NCBI GenBank assembly: GCA_964427535.1
Contig: CAYRVF010000007.1
Coordinates: 3,672-67,671, forward strand
Source of the DNA: CAYRVF01 sp964427535
GTDB lineage: Bacteria > Chloroflexota > Ktedonobacteria > Ktedonobacterales > JADMIN01
Direction of reading: 5' to 3'
Length of the DNA: 64,000 bases
Part shown: piece after piece, positions 16,177 through 24,930 of the stretch
Layout: every line of letters starts with the position of its first letter
Numbering within the stretch: position 1 is the first letter of the stretch
Made by a program: the position numbers and the translations under genes
Notes under the pieces: generated by a model
What the model was told of the DNA's origin: nothing
Databases searched by the model: none
The model's input: only the letters and a program-made list of their open reading frames with translations

Positions 16177-16499
16177 AAAAACACCACGCCCCCGTCCAAC
16201 ATCTGTGGACGAGGGCGCATACGCCTCGTGGTGCCACCACGCTTGCTCTCCCGCTTGCGCTGAGCAAACGGAGAGCCTCAATCGGTTCGCCGCCAGAAGC
16301 GGCAAGCCGTAGCGCTGTAGCGGGCGCCTCCCGACACCGGCTACACACCGCGCGGAAGATGCGGCTTCACCGGCAGGCTCAGAGATGTCACCAAGGGAGG
16401 CGGGCGGCGGCGCTTGCAGCGGCTGCGTCGCTCTCTAGAGTCGCCCGAATGGCTCCCTCGCTCTTCTCGTCATCGCCGAATATGTCTGCTGTCATGCGT
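16177..16499 (-). ncRNA. T-box riboswitch leader upstream of aspS
   Basis: On the minus strand the invariant T-box core TGGCACC (16230-16236) sits in GTGGTGGCACCACG. It is followed by a terminator: CGCCCTCGTCCA (16206-16217) pairs with TGGACGGGGGCG (16187-16198), and CACCA in the T-box can pair with TGGTG just before five Ts (16177-16181), so terminator and antiterminator are mutually exclusive as in textbook T-boxes. The variable base is C, which pairs with a G discriminator, as found in both tRNA(Asp) and tRNA(Asn). The upstream 200 bases are structured (GAGGGAG / CTCCC stem I candidate), but I could not fix the specifier codon. Confidence 0.85.
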
Positions 16500-16505
16500 G
16501 CCCGC

Positions 16506-16535
16506 ACTGTAGCATCCGCCATTCGCCGCTGTCAA
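16506..16535 (-). promoter_or_regulatory. promoter of the aspS T-box leader
   Basis: Minus strand TTGACA (16530-16535), 18-base spacer, TACAGT (16506-16511). A perfect -35 box; transcription would start near 16499. It lies 22 bases after the stop codon of the preceding gene. Confidence 0.75.
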
Positions 16536-16556
16536 CGAGAGCGTAGGAGGGAGACT

Positions 16557-17024
16557 CTATAGGCTGTACAGAAGTACGAGTGAACGCCGGTGTTCGAGCG
16601 CGTCGCGCGATATCTCCCGCAGGCTCGTCAATGCCTGGTGCGCAGGTCTAAACATGCTCTGGTACGTCTCTAGGTCTGTATGTGGATCAGGCGCATGTGC
16701 TGCTACCCATGATGTTGCAAGGCGCGTTATCGCACGGTCATCCATCTGGGCCGCGGCACGAGGCAGACTTTCCGATACGCGCCATACCCACTCTGATACT
16801 TCATCAGTGGTAAGTACCTCTTCGAGCAGTTCATCAACAGTGTCGGGAAGTGGCAAACCTATGGCACCGAATGTACGGCAGAGGCGATCCATGTCGTCTG
16901 GCCAGAGAAGATGGAAGGAGAAGTCGGCAGAGAGAAATCTGTCTGTCATCACCATAAAATCGTCTTCGTAGGCCTCCACAAATGCATCTGGCTCTGCTGA
17001 ATAGAACTCGATAGTATTGCCCAT
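16557..17024 (-). CDS. hypothetical protein, second gene after the DNA glycosylase
   Basis: 155 aa, acidic and soluble, starting MGNTIEFYSAEPDAF. The pattern of a short N-terminal strand followed by helices and YEDDFMVMTDRFLS, with later SFHLLWPDDMDRL, faintly resembles DUF1877-type proteins, but I do not assign it. GGGAGGGG precedes ATG 17024. The start is 16 bases after the stop of the DNA glycosylase gene, so the two form an operon. Base composition is lower in G+C than its neighbours, which could mean recent acquisition. Confidence 0.65.
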   Translation of the reverse strand: MGNTIEFYSAEPDAFVEAYEDDFMVMTDRFLSADFSFHLLWPDDMDRLCRTFGAIGLPLPDTVDELLEEVLTTDEVSEWVWRVSESLPRAAAQMDDRAITRLATSWVAAHAPDPHTDLETYQSMFRPAHQALTSLREISRDALEHRRSLVLLYSL

Positions 17025-17040
17025 GATGCTCGCCCCTCCC

Positions 17041-18357
17041 TCATCTAGCCGCCGCAGCCACCGGCCATTCATCTAACCTTTCATAGAGCATCGCCGCCAG
17101 CGCGGCAGGCTCAGACCGTTCGACCGTGACGGCGCTGCCACCCAGGAACCGGCTCAGGCTCCGCAGGGCGTCGGTGAGGCCGTCGGCCAGCGTGTCGTCA
17201 GGCTCGATGCCGGGCTCCAGGTAGATCGCGCGCACCAGCAGCCGCCCAGCCGCGCGCTCCATCTTGGCGTCGAGCCGCCCCACCAGCCGTCCCTGATGCA
17301 GAATCGCCAGGCAGTAGTAGCCGTAGCGCCGCTTCTCCGGCACGACATACGCCTCGAAGCAGACCTCGTAGTCGAAGAGCGCGCGGGCGCGAGTACGATC
17401 CCAGATCACGCTGTCGAACGGCGAGAGCAGACTGGTGCCTACGTGCCCCTCGCCGAGGCGATAGCGTTCCAGGTCGGGCAGCCGCTCGCGCATGATGTAC
17501 GCTGGCTCGTCCAGCCCCTCGACTTCCGCTGGCAGCAGTACACGGCGAGCGACCAGCTCGTCCAGCAGCTCGCGGGCAGCAGCGCGCTTGCGGGCTGGCT
17601 CGAGCGCGCGCAGGCGGAAGTAATCCCACAGCCACGCGGGAGTCAGCACGCCGAGCGCGGTTGCCGTACGCCTGGTGAAGTACCGCAGGCGTTCCATCGG
17701 ATCGGGCATCTGGTCATCGCGTAACACGCGCCATGCGCTCCGGCCGAACGCCTCGCGCAACACCCGCTCGCGCAGGTCATAGACCTTCTGCCCGCCCCGG
17801 CGTCGGTAGACCATCAGGTCGCCGGTCGTCCAGAGCACTTCGAGCGCCCGTCGGCTCTCCTTCGCGCCGTACCAGTCCCATGCCGCGGTCGGCGCCGCCT
17901 GGGCCGGGCGCTCGAAGTCGGCGGAGGCCAGCGGGCCCCGCGTGCGCAGCGTCTCCTTCGTCTGCGCCAGCACATGCGGATTGCGCGACGCCCAGTCGAG
18001 ATTGCCCGCCCACATGTGCTCGGCATAGTTCAGCATCTTGGGGCGGTAGTAGGGGTAGTCACGCATCGGCACGATCGAGGCGGCGTGGCTCCAGTACTCG
18101 AAGGTCGCGCGGCGCGGGTAGAGCAGCTCATCCAGCAGGGCGGCGTCATAGGGGCCGAGGCGGCTCCACAGCACGAGATATTGCGAGCGCTCGACAACGC
18201 TGATGGTGTCGATCTGCACCACACCCAGCCGGTCAATCAGCGCGAGCACGTCGTCCGCCGTCACCGTCGCGCGCGGCGGATCGAGGAAGCCCTGCGCCGC
18301 GAGCATCACATACCGCGCCTCATCGCGTGACAGCCGGAGCGTCTTCCCGCGTGCCAT
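17041..18357 (-). CDS. winged-helix DNA glycosylase, YcaQ/AlkZ family
   Basis: 438 aa, HTH_42 fold with three winged helices in tandem. These enzymes remove bulky or crosslinked alkylated bases. The catalytic Q-x-D/Q motif is visible as VQIDTISVVERSQYLVLWSRLG (Gln-Ile-Asp near residues 47-49). The Q-x-D form is that of E. coli YcaQ (AlkX), which unhooks interstrand crosslinks, whereas Streptomyces AlkZ has Q-x-Q. SPFDSVIWDRTRARALFDY and the tail LEPGIEPDDTLADGLTDALRSL match the family. Cytosolic, no cofactor. Confidence 0.88.
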   Translation of the reverse strand: MARGKTLRLSRDEARYVMLAAQGFLDPPRATVTADDVLALIDRLGVVQIDTISVVERSQYLVLWSRLGPYDAALLDELLYPRRATFEYWSHAASIVPMRDYPYYRPKMLNYAEHMWAGNLDWASRNPHVLAQTKETLRTRGPLASADFERPAQAAPTAAWDWYGAKESRRALEVLWTTGDLMVYRRRGGQKVYDLRERVLREAFGRSAWRVLRDDQMPDPMERLRYFTRRTATALGVLTPAWLWDYFRLRALEPARKRAAARELLDELVARRVLLPAEVEGLDEPAYIMRERLPDLERYRLGEGHVGTSLLSPFDSVIWDRTRARALFDYEVCFEAYVVPEKRRYGYYCLAILHQGRLVGRLDAKMERAAGRLLVRAIYLEPGIEPDDTLADGLTDALRSLSRFLGGSAVTVERSEPAALAAMLYERLDEWPVAAAAR

Positions 18358-18681
18358 GCCGCTCTTCCTCCATCCACTGGCTATCCACTAGAACATTCGT
18401 CCGCCAAGGGTATCGCCAGTATACCATAGCGCCTGAGCCCGCTTGTCTGCACTGAGACACCTTCGCCGCTCTGAGCACTCCACACCTACCCAGCCGGCAT
18501 GAACGCTCATCTCACGGCCCCTCCCCTTGGAGGGGAGAGGGTAGGGGGAAAGGTTCCGCGACACGAACGTCTATTCCCACCGGGGGCAGGGAAAACGGCC
18601 AGGTAGCCCACCTCTGGTATGCTAGAAGCGCAGACGGCGCTGACGGCCGCATAGGAAGATAGAGGAGAGAGGCCGCTTGCG
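18358..18681. other. intergenic region upstream of tldD
   Basis: 324 bases between two divergent genes. It holds one dispersed repeat (18517-18555) and a TATGCT hexamer near 18617 that could be a -10 box for tldD without a clear -35 box. Nothing else recognised. Confidence 0.5.
18517..18555 (+). repeat. dispersed C-rich repeat, copy 9
   Basis: GGCCCCTCCCCTTGGAGGGG hairpin followed by AGAGGGTAGGGGGAAAGG. Orientation resembles copy 6. Confidence 0.7.
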
Positions 18682-20073
18682 ATGACCGACGCCCTGAGTC
18701 GTGTCGTGCGGAGTCTGGTGGGTGAGCTCGACGCGCGATTTCCTTATGCAGCCGCTCTGATCAGCGGCGCGTCTGGCATACAGATCAGCGATACCGGTGG
18801 TGAGCAGAACGCGACCGAGGTGGACCCGAGCCGGGGCATCGTCTTCACGGTCTACGACGGCTGTACCTTCCAGGAACACGCGACGAGTGAGCTGCGCCCC
18901 GATCCGCTGACCCGCGAGATTCGCGCTTGGGCCGAGCAGATCGTGCCGTGCGTGGGCGGCCCGCCGATCGTGAATGGCGGCCATGCGAGCCCCCTTGGCC
19001 CCGACCGCCGTGCCTTCGCCGTAGCGTGCGAGATCGATCCACGCACGGTGCCACTCGCCGAGAAGCTGGCGCACGTCCGCGAGCTGCAGCGCCGCACGCA
19101 GCGGCTGGAGAGCCGCATCGTCCAGGTGCGCGTTGGCTACTCGGATCGCACGCAAGACAGCATCTACATCGGGCGTGGGCGCGAGCTGGAGCAGCACATC
19201 ACCCGCACGAGCATCTCGGTCTTCATCGCCGTCTCAGATGGCGCGCAGGTCCGCTACCACTTCCTCTCGCGCGGGGCGACGGCGGGATTCGAGATCGCCA
19301 CGCTCAGCCAGGAGGATCTGGCCCAGACGGCCGAAATCGCGGCGCGGCTGCTCGCGGCAGAGAAGATCGTCCCCGGCGTGTACGACACCGTCACCGACCA
19401 GAGCGTGTCGGGCGTCATCGCGCACGAGTGTTTCGGCCACGGCGTCGAGCTGGACCTCTTCCCCAAAGGGCGTGCCCGCGCGGCGCAGTATCTCAACCGC
19501 CAGGTGGCCGCGCCCGACGTGCAGATGTACGACGACCCCGGCGTTGCGGGCGGCTTCGGCTCGTATTTCTTCGACGACGAGGGTGAGCTCGCGCGCCCGA
19601 CGCAGATTCTGGCCGACGGCATCCTCGTGCGACCGATCAGCGATTTCTCGTCGGCGACCTTCGCGCCCGGCATCCACACCGCCAACGGACGCCGCCAGGA
19701 CTTCACCCGCAAGGCCTACGCGCGCATGACCAACACGTTCTTTGGCCCCGGCGACGCCGACCCACGCGCTATCATCGCGGGCGTCGAGCGCGGCATCTAC
19801 CTGCGCCAGGCCGAGAGCGGCATGGAAGACCCAATGGGCTGGGGCATTCAGGTGACGGCGCACTACGGCGAGGAGATTCGTGACGGCCAGCTCACGGGGC
19901 GGCTCTTCGCACCGGTCGGCATGACGGGCTACGTGCCGGAGCTGCTGATGAGCATCTCGGCGATTGGCGACGATCTGCGGCTCGACCCAGGCTTCTGCGG
20001 CAAGGGGCACAAAGAGATGGTGCCGGTCTCGTCCGGGGGACCGCACCTGCGGATGAGAGCGAGGTTGGGGTGA
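18682..20073 (+). CDS. tldD: TldD-like metalloprotease
   Basis: 463 aa. Active subunit of the TldD/TldE heterodimeric protease that processes peptides and damaged or toxic proteins. The zinc motif HExxxH is present as His248-Glu249 and His253 in VIAHECFGHGVELD. LLMSISAIGDDLRLDPGFCGKG at the C-terminus has the further cysteine/zinc region of the family. It overlaps the next gene by one base (TGATG), so the pair is coupled. ATG 18682 follows GGAGAGAGG. Confidence 0.88.
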   Translation: MTDALSRVVRSLVGELDARFPYAAALISGASGIQISDTGGEQNATEVDPSRGIVFTVYDGCTFQEHATSELRPDPLTREIRAWAEQIVPCVGGPPIVNGGHASPLGPDRRAFAVACEIDPRTVPLAEKLAHVRELQRRTQRLESRIVQVRVGYSDRTQDSIYIGRGRELEQHITRTSISVFIAVSDGAQVRYHFLSRGATAGFEIATLSQEDLAQTAEIAARLLAAEKIVPGVYDTVTDQSVSGVIAHECFGHGVELDLFPKGRARAAQYLNRQVAAPDVQMYDDPGVAGGFGSYFFDDEGELARPTQILADGILVRPISDFSSATFAPGIHTANGRRQDFTRKAYARMTNTFFGPGDADPRAIIAGVERGIYLRQAESGMEDPMGWGIQVTAHYGEEIRDGQLTGRLFAPVGMTGYVPELLMSISAIGDDLRLDPGFCGKGHKEMVPVSSGGPHLRMRARLG

Positions 20074-21449
20074 TGCTAACCGAGAATGAGGCGCCAGAAG
20101 GCCCGACCCTGAACGCGCAGGAGCTGACGCAGGCGCTCGCGCACACGCCCGGCGCGGACGAATGGCAGCTCGATCTGGTGTGTGAGACGGAGGCGCAGCT
20201 CTATCTGCTCGGCACGCGTGAGGAGTCGCGGCGCGTCGTCGCGAACGAGCGGGCGCGCATCGCCGTCTACAACGATCACGTGCCCAACACGTCGGCTGAG
20301 GGCAGCGAGGTCGCGCGGGGAATGACCTCGATCACGCTGCTCGGCTCAGAGGCGGGCAGCGGCGAGCGCGTGGCCGGACGCCTGCGCGATGCGGTGACCA
20401 TTGCGAGCCTGACCGACAATCCGCCGTTCGATCTGCCGCATCTCCCGGCGCATGCCTACCCGCGGGTCGAGACGAGCGATCCCGCGCTGGGACACGACCT
20501 CGCCCTGGCTGCCCAGATCGTGCGGGCACGCCTGGAGGCCGCCGTCGCCAGCCGCGCCGGTGTGCGCCTGAGCAGCGCCGAAGTCTTCGCGACGCGCGGC
20601 TCGCGTGAGCTGCGCAACAGCCGGGGGCTCGTCGGCCTGAGCGAGGGCACGCGCGTCTTCGTCGATTGCGTCCTGATCGCGAGGGATGGTGGACGCGAGG
20701 CGGAGTTTCACGCGGAGCTGAGCCGCAGACGCATCGAAGACCTGCGCATCGAGGAGACCGTCGACGTCTACGCGTCCTTCGCGCACGACTCGCTACACGC
20801 GACCATGCCTGACACGCATACCGGCCCGGTCATCCTGAGCGGCGAGGCCCTGCCCAGCCTCTTCTCGCCGCTCATCTTCCATAGCTCGGCCCGCGCCGCC
20901 TATCAGCACCTGAGCCGTCTCACGGTCGGCGAGCCGGTCACGCCCGAGCCGCCGCGTGGCGACCGCCTCACGCTGTCGAGCGACGCGCTGCGTCCCTTCG
21001 GCGTGCGGACGGCTCCGTTCGATGAGTACGGCGTGCGCGCGGTGCGGGTGCCGGTCATAGAAGACGGCGTGCTTCGCCAGTATTGGGCGGATGCGCGCTA
21101 CGGTGCGTACCTTGGCGTGCCTGTGACGGGCGACTTCGCCAACCTCACCATCGAGCGTGGCACCGCGTCGCTGATGGCTCTGCGCTCGCCCATGCGCGGC
21201 ACGGTCTACGAGATCGTCGCATTCTCGTGGCTGAACCCCGATGCCGTCTCGGGCGACTTCGTGGCGGAGATCAAGCTGGGCTACCGGCACGACCTGCACG
21301 GCACCACGCCGATTAAAGGCGGCTCACTCTCGGGCAACCTGTTCGCCGCGCTGACGGACGCCCGGCTCTCCTACGACAGCTACTCCGACGGCATGTACTA
21401 CGGTCCGGCGGCGATCCGCTTCGGCGAGTTGACCATCGCCGGGTCCTGA
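20073..21449 (+). CDS. TldE/PmbA-like partner subunit
   Basis: 458 aa, peptidase U62 fold without the HExxxH motif, as expected for the inactive partner that shapes the TldD chamber. Family landmarks are the N-terminal VANERARIAVYNDHVPNTS-type strand region, LSSDALRPFGVRTAPFDEYG and, near the end, IKGGSLSGNLFAALTDARLS. The start overlaps the tldD stop by one base. Not assigned a symbol because TldE and PmbA names are used loosely. Confidence 0.87.
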   Translation: MLTENEAPEGPTLNAQELTQALAHTPGADEWQLDLVCETEAQLYLLGTREESRRVVANERARIAVYNDHVPNTSAEGSEVARGMTSITLLGSEAGSGERVAGRLRDAVTIASLTDNPPFDLPHLPAHAYPRVETSDPALGHDLALAAQIVRARLEAAVASRAGVRLSSAEVFATRGSRELRNSRGLVGLSEGTRVFVDCVLIARDGGREAEFHAELSRRRIEDLRIEETVDVYASFAHDSLHATMPDTHTGPVILSGEALPSLFSPLIFHSSARAAYQHLSRLTVGEPVTPEPPRGDRLTLSSDALRPFGVRTAPFDEYGVRAVRVPVIEDGVLRQYWADARYGAYLGVPVTGDFANLTIERGTASLMALRSPMRGTVYEIVAFSWLNPDAVSGDFVAEIKLGYRHDLHGTTPIKGGSLSGNLFAALTDARLSYDSYSDGMYYGPAAIRFGELTIAGS

Positions 21450-21475
21450 GCGTGTGCCGCGAGTAAGAAGACGTC

Positions 21476-22783
21476 TCATGACCCGCCGCCGAATTGCTGC
21501 CAGAGGAAGTAGGCGCTGATGGCAGTGATGAGGAGGGTTGTCGCCCAGCCAATCGTAGTGAGCACCTTGCCAATCCGATACTGCCCCATGATACGCCGGC
21601 TGCGTGCGACGAGCAGCAAAAAGACCAGGCTGATCGGTGTCCCCAGACCACCCGCGATGCTGGCGATGAACAGAAGCTGGATGGGAGAGATGTTCGTGAA
21701 CGAGATGATGACCGCCACCAACATGGTTACCACCACCGCCGCATAGAAGAGCGGAGCAGTCCACACCCTCTCCGAGAGACTGCTGCGCCAGCCAAACTCT
21801 TGGCCGAGGATGTAGGCTGTCGAGGCTGCCAGCACGGGAACGGCGAGCACAGCGGACGCGAGCAGGCCGATCGCGAAGAGGTCCGTGGCCAGCGGTCCAG
21901 CGACAGGGGCGAGCGCTTGCGCGGCCTGTTGGGCCGTCTGCACTTGTATGTGGTGGGCGCCGAGCGTCGCGCCCGCGCAGATGAGGGTAAACCAGAAGAT
22001 CGCCACCGCGTAGAACATCCCAAAGCCGGCATCTGCCCGTGCCAATCCCAACTGTGTAACGGGCGTTCCCTCCTCCGACTCCTCGATGGTCTCCCACACG
22101 TAGGCGTAACTCGTCAGCGTCGTGCCGAGCAGGGCCAAGGCGCCCTGGATGTAGACAGGATCAAAGGAAATCTGCGGGACAATCGTGTCGTGCAGCACCG
22201 CCCCCCAGTCGGGGTGCGCCAGGAATGCTGAGACGATGTAGGCAGCGAAGACCAGCAGTACGTAGCGTAATATCCGTTCGACGGTCCGGTAGCTGCCGAA
22301 CAGCAGGATGCCGAGCAGTACGACGGCGAAGGGAATGACAGCCACCTGGCGCGGCACATGCAAGAGAATACTGAGCGCGTCCGCCCCGGCCCCCAGGTCG
22401 GCGCCAATCGTCACCAGATTGACCGCTACGACCGCAACCAGCAGCACCAGCCCCAGGCCGCGGCCATATGTCGCACGGACCACCTGCTGCAACCCGCTTT
22501 TCGTCACGACCCCGATCTGCGCGCTAATGATCTGAATCGCGGCCAGCATTGGGTAGAGCAGGACCATCAGCCACGAGAGACGGTAGACTGTGGTGGCGCC
22601 GATCACGGTGATGCTGGCCACGGTGGTTGGATCGTTGTCGCTCGCCCCAGAGATAAGGCCAGGGCCCAGCGCCCTGAGATACGCGCCCCAACCCGGCCGG
22701 CGGCCATGTGACTGAGGACCCTGCCGCTGATCTGGTTGTTCGGCTGGTTGTTCGTTACCTGCTGCGCTGGGCTGTGTCGCCAT
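21476..22783 (-). CDS. NRAMP-like divalent metal transporter, first copy
   Basis: 435 aa, about 11 membrane helices after a 30-residue polar Gln/Pro-rich N-terminus. Helix 1 carries GLISGASDNDPTTVASI, which aligns to the NRAMP DPGN motif but with D-x-D-P-T-T. The helix 6 region reads SYAYVWETIEESEEG rather than the Mn/Fe-binding M-P-H. The altered site suggests a different ion or coupling. ATG 22783 has AGGAT upstream. It belongs to the same subgroup as the gene at 23560. Confidence 0.85.
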   Translation of the reverse strand: MATQPSAAGNEQPAEQPDQRQGPQSHGRRPGWGAYLRALGPGLISGASDNDPTTVASITVIGATTVYRLSWLMVLLYPMLAAIQIISAQIGVVTKSGLQQVVRATYGRGLGLVLLVAVVAVNLVTIGADLGAGADALSILLHVPRQVAVIPFAVVLLGILLFGSYRTVERILRYVLLVFAAYIVSAFLAHPDWGAVLHDTIVPQISFDPVYIQGALALLGTTLTSYAYVWETIEESEEGTPVTQLGLARADAGFGMFYAVAIFWFTLICAGATLGAHHIQVQTAQQAAQALAPVAGPLATDLFAIGLLASAVLAVPVLAASTAYILGQEFGWRSSLSERVWTAPLFYAAVVVTMLVAVIISFTNISPIQLLFIASIAGGLGTPISLVFLLLVARSRRIMGQYRIGKVLTTIGWATTLLITAISAYFLWQQFGGGS

Positions 22784-23079
22784 GATCAGGTATCCTTCCG
22801 CGTGTTCTGGGACTGTCCGTGTCCACACCGCAGCGCAGCGTGATCCTTGGCTCGGTGATGGGGGTAGGGCGAACCTGGGCACCACAATGGAGAACAATGG
22901 AGAAAGCCGATGAGAGGACATGTGAGTACCATGTGTACTCGTCGTCCTGTGGGAGGCATGAACCATGCCATCCAGACGGCTGGCTGTCTTGAACATGCAG
23001 GCCGTGAGGATGCTCGGCGAGCGAGCCTGTGGGGATACTGTCGCCAGATCGTGGCCATAGTCATCATACATACAGACGC
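22784..23079. other. leader region of the first NRAMP-like gene
   Basis: 296 bases with two small hairpins, GAGTAC-n5-GTACTC (22924-22940) and GGCATG-n3-CATGCC (22954-22968), and a direct duplication ATGGAGAACAATGGAGA at 22887-22903. I looked for yybP-ykoY and M-box consensus segments and did not find them. Confidence 0.4.
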
Positions 23080-23529
23080 CTATGATGCGGGACGCACGCG
23101 CTTGGCTCCGGGCAGGGCGCGGTCGGGGGGATGGCGAGGCGCGCGGTAGGTCCACCAGGCCCATCCAAACAGTCCCATGCCGACAAGCTCTGTTACAATC
23201 GCTAGAATCCGCGTGACGAGCGGAGTCGGAAGCACGGAGATCGCGATCACCATGAGCGCGAGTGCGGGAAGCATGGACCACACGATGACACCGACCCCTC
23301 GTTTACTGGTGCTGTCTGCTGGCGCCGACCAGAAGAAGAAATCCAGCCCTGACGGGATCAAGACCAGACCGAAGAAGACCACCACGAGGGCCGTCACCAG
23401 CCACACCTGGTTGAGATGCTGGAAGCTGGGCACGATGGCCAACACCCAGCCAGCGAACATCAACAGTGAGCCGAGGAGCGCCCTGCGCAGGACCGTGGGC
23501 GGCGGCTGCGGCGGCAATCGAGACTGCAT
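23080..23529 (-). CDS. small four-helix membrane protein between the NRAMP-like genes
   Basis: 149 aa with hydrophobic helices at about residues 17-35, 45-63, 86-104 and 112-130, and a basic C-terminus. ATG 23529 follows GGAGGG. It starts 31 bases after the second NRAMP-like gene, so the two are co-transcribed. No family recognised. Confidence 0.65.
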   Translation of the reverse strand: MQSRLPPQPPPTVLRRALLGSLLMFAGWVLAIVPSFQHLNQVWLVTALVVVFFGLVLIPSGLDFFFWSAPADSTSKRGVGVIVWSMLPALALMVIAISVLPTPLVTRILAIVTELVGMGLFGWAWWTYRAPRHPPDRALPGAKRVRPAS

Positions 23530-23559
23530 GGGAACCCTCCGCGCGGGCACTAGGACCAA

Positions 23560-24930
23560 CTAGGACCAGAAGGTGGTATAGATCAGGGCGATCGCGGCCA
23601 GGCTCATGATCACCACCGTCCCCCAGCCGGCGACGTTGAGGAGACGACCATTGACATTCGCGCCCATCACGTCGCGCTTGTTCGAGACGATTAGCAACAA
23701 AGCCAGCAGCGGCGGCGCCAGAATGCCGTTGAGCGCGGCGGCGAGCACCAGCGCTTGGATCGGATTGATGCCGACGAAGTTGATCGCCATGCCGCTCAGC
23801 ATCGACGCCGCCAGCACGGAATAAAAGGGCAGCGTGCGTCCGGGTTGCGGGTGCGTGCCTTGTCCCCAGCCAAACAACTGCGCCACCGCGTCGGCTGCCG
23901 AGCCCGCGAGGGCCGGCACGGTCAGCATGCCGGCGCCGACCATGCCCAGGCCCCAGATCAGGGTGGCGCTCCTGCCCAGAAACGGGACGAGTGCCTTGGC
24001 TGCATCGGTCGCTGAGTTCACATTGCGGATGCCCGCCCGGAAAAGGGTGGCGGCGGTGGAGACTTCGATGAAATAGACGATGACGTTCGAGAAGATCATG
24101 CCGACATTTGTGTCGGTCGCCACATCCTTGAGTTCGGCGTCCAGTGGCACCGACGGGCCAAAGCGGCCGCGCTGCGCGGACTGCTGCAGCTCGCCCTCGA
24201 CCTCAAGATCGGCCTGCCAGAAGAAGAGATAGGGGGAGACATTCCCGCCCAGGGTCGCGACCAGCAAGGACAGAAAGTCGGTGCTCAGGCTGAAGCTCGG
24301 CACGAATGTGCCTTTGAGCATCGCGCCTAGATCCGGCTTGGCCAGGATGGCGGAGACGATATAGGCGATGTGCGCCAGCGTAAGCCACTTGAAGGTGCTG
24401 ATGAGCAGGGGGTAGCTGCCGAAGATCAGCAAGGCCAGCACCACTAGCGTCACCGGGACGACGATCACGGCGATGGGCACCGGCACGAACAGGTTGACGG
24501 CGGCGGCCATCGCGCCCAGATCAGCTCCCATGTTGATTACGTTGGCGACGATCAGGCCCAGCACCGAGAGGTAGACCACGGGCGCCGGGAAGTAGCGGCG
24601 GAGCACCTGGGTGAGCCCCTCGCGGTGGACGACGGCCACCTTGGCGGAGATGTACTGGGCCGCCGACATCATGGGCACGGTCAGCACCGTCGTCCAGAGC
24701 AGCCCGTAGCCGGTCTGTGCGCCCGCCTGGGCGTACGTGCCGATGGCGGTGGGGTCATCATCGGCGCCGCCGGCGATAAAGCCGGGGCCAAGCACCCTCA
24801 GAACGTACTTGATCGTCTGGATCGTCTGGGTCGCTCGCTTTGTGAGCTCGCCAGTAGGACGCCCTGCCTGCCGCGCGCTTGGGTTGTCGTCATACTCGTG
24901 CTGAGGTTCGGGGGAGCGTGTCGCCGACAT
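23560..24930 (-). CDS. NRAMP-like divalent metal transporter, second copy
   Basis: 456 aa, about 11 helices. The helix 1 motif is GFIAGGADDDPTAIGTYAQAG (Asp57-Asp58-Asp59-Pro60), and the helix 6 region is GGNVSPYLFFWQADLEVEGE. Like the neighbour it departs from the canonical DPGN and M-P-H metal site. The start at 24930 has AAGGA, which lies in the 3' arm of a stem (24939-24995). Ion specificity unknown. Confidence 0.86.
   Translation of the reverse strand: MSATRSPEPQHEYDDNPSARQAGRPTGELTKRATQTIQTIKYVLRVLGPGFIAGGADDDPTAIGTYAQAGAQTGYGLLWTTVLTVPMMSAAQYISAKVAVVHREGLTQVLRRYFPAPVVYLSVLGLIVANVINMGADLGAMAAAVNLFVPVPIAVIVVPVTLVVLALLIFGSYPLLISTFKWLTLAHIAYIVSAILAKPDLGAMLKGTFVPSFSLSTDFLSLLVATLGGNVSPYLFFWQADLEVEGELQQSAQRGRFGPSVPLDAELKDVATDTNVGMIFSNVIVYFIEVSTAATLFRAGIRNVNSATDAAKALVPFLGRSATLIWGLGMVGAGMLTVPALAGSAADAVAQLFGWGQGTHPQPGRTLPFYSVLAASMLSGMAINFVGINPIQALVLAAALNGILAPPLLALLLIVSNKRDVMGANVNGRLLNVAGWGTVVIMSLAAIALIYTTFWS

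Noticed and set aside
22784..23079. Manganese or magnesium riboswitch (yybP-ykoY, M-box) upstream of the NRAMP-like gene
   Set aside because: Consensus segments not found by eye; only small hairpins seen.
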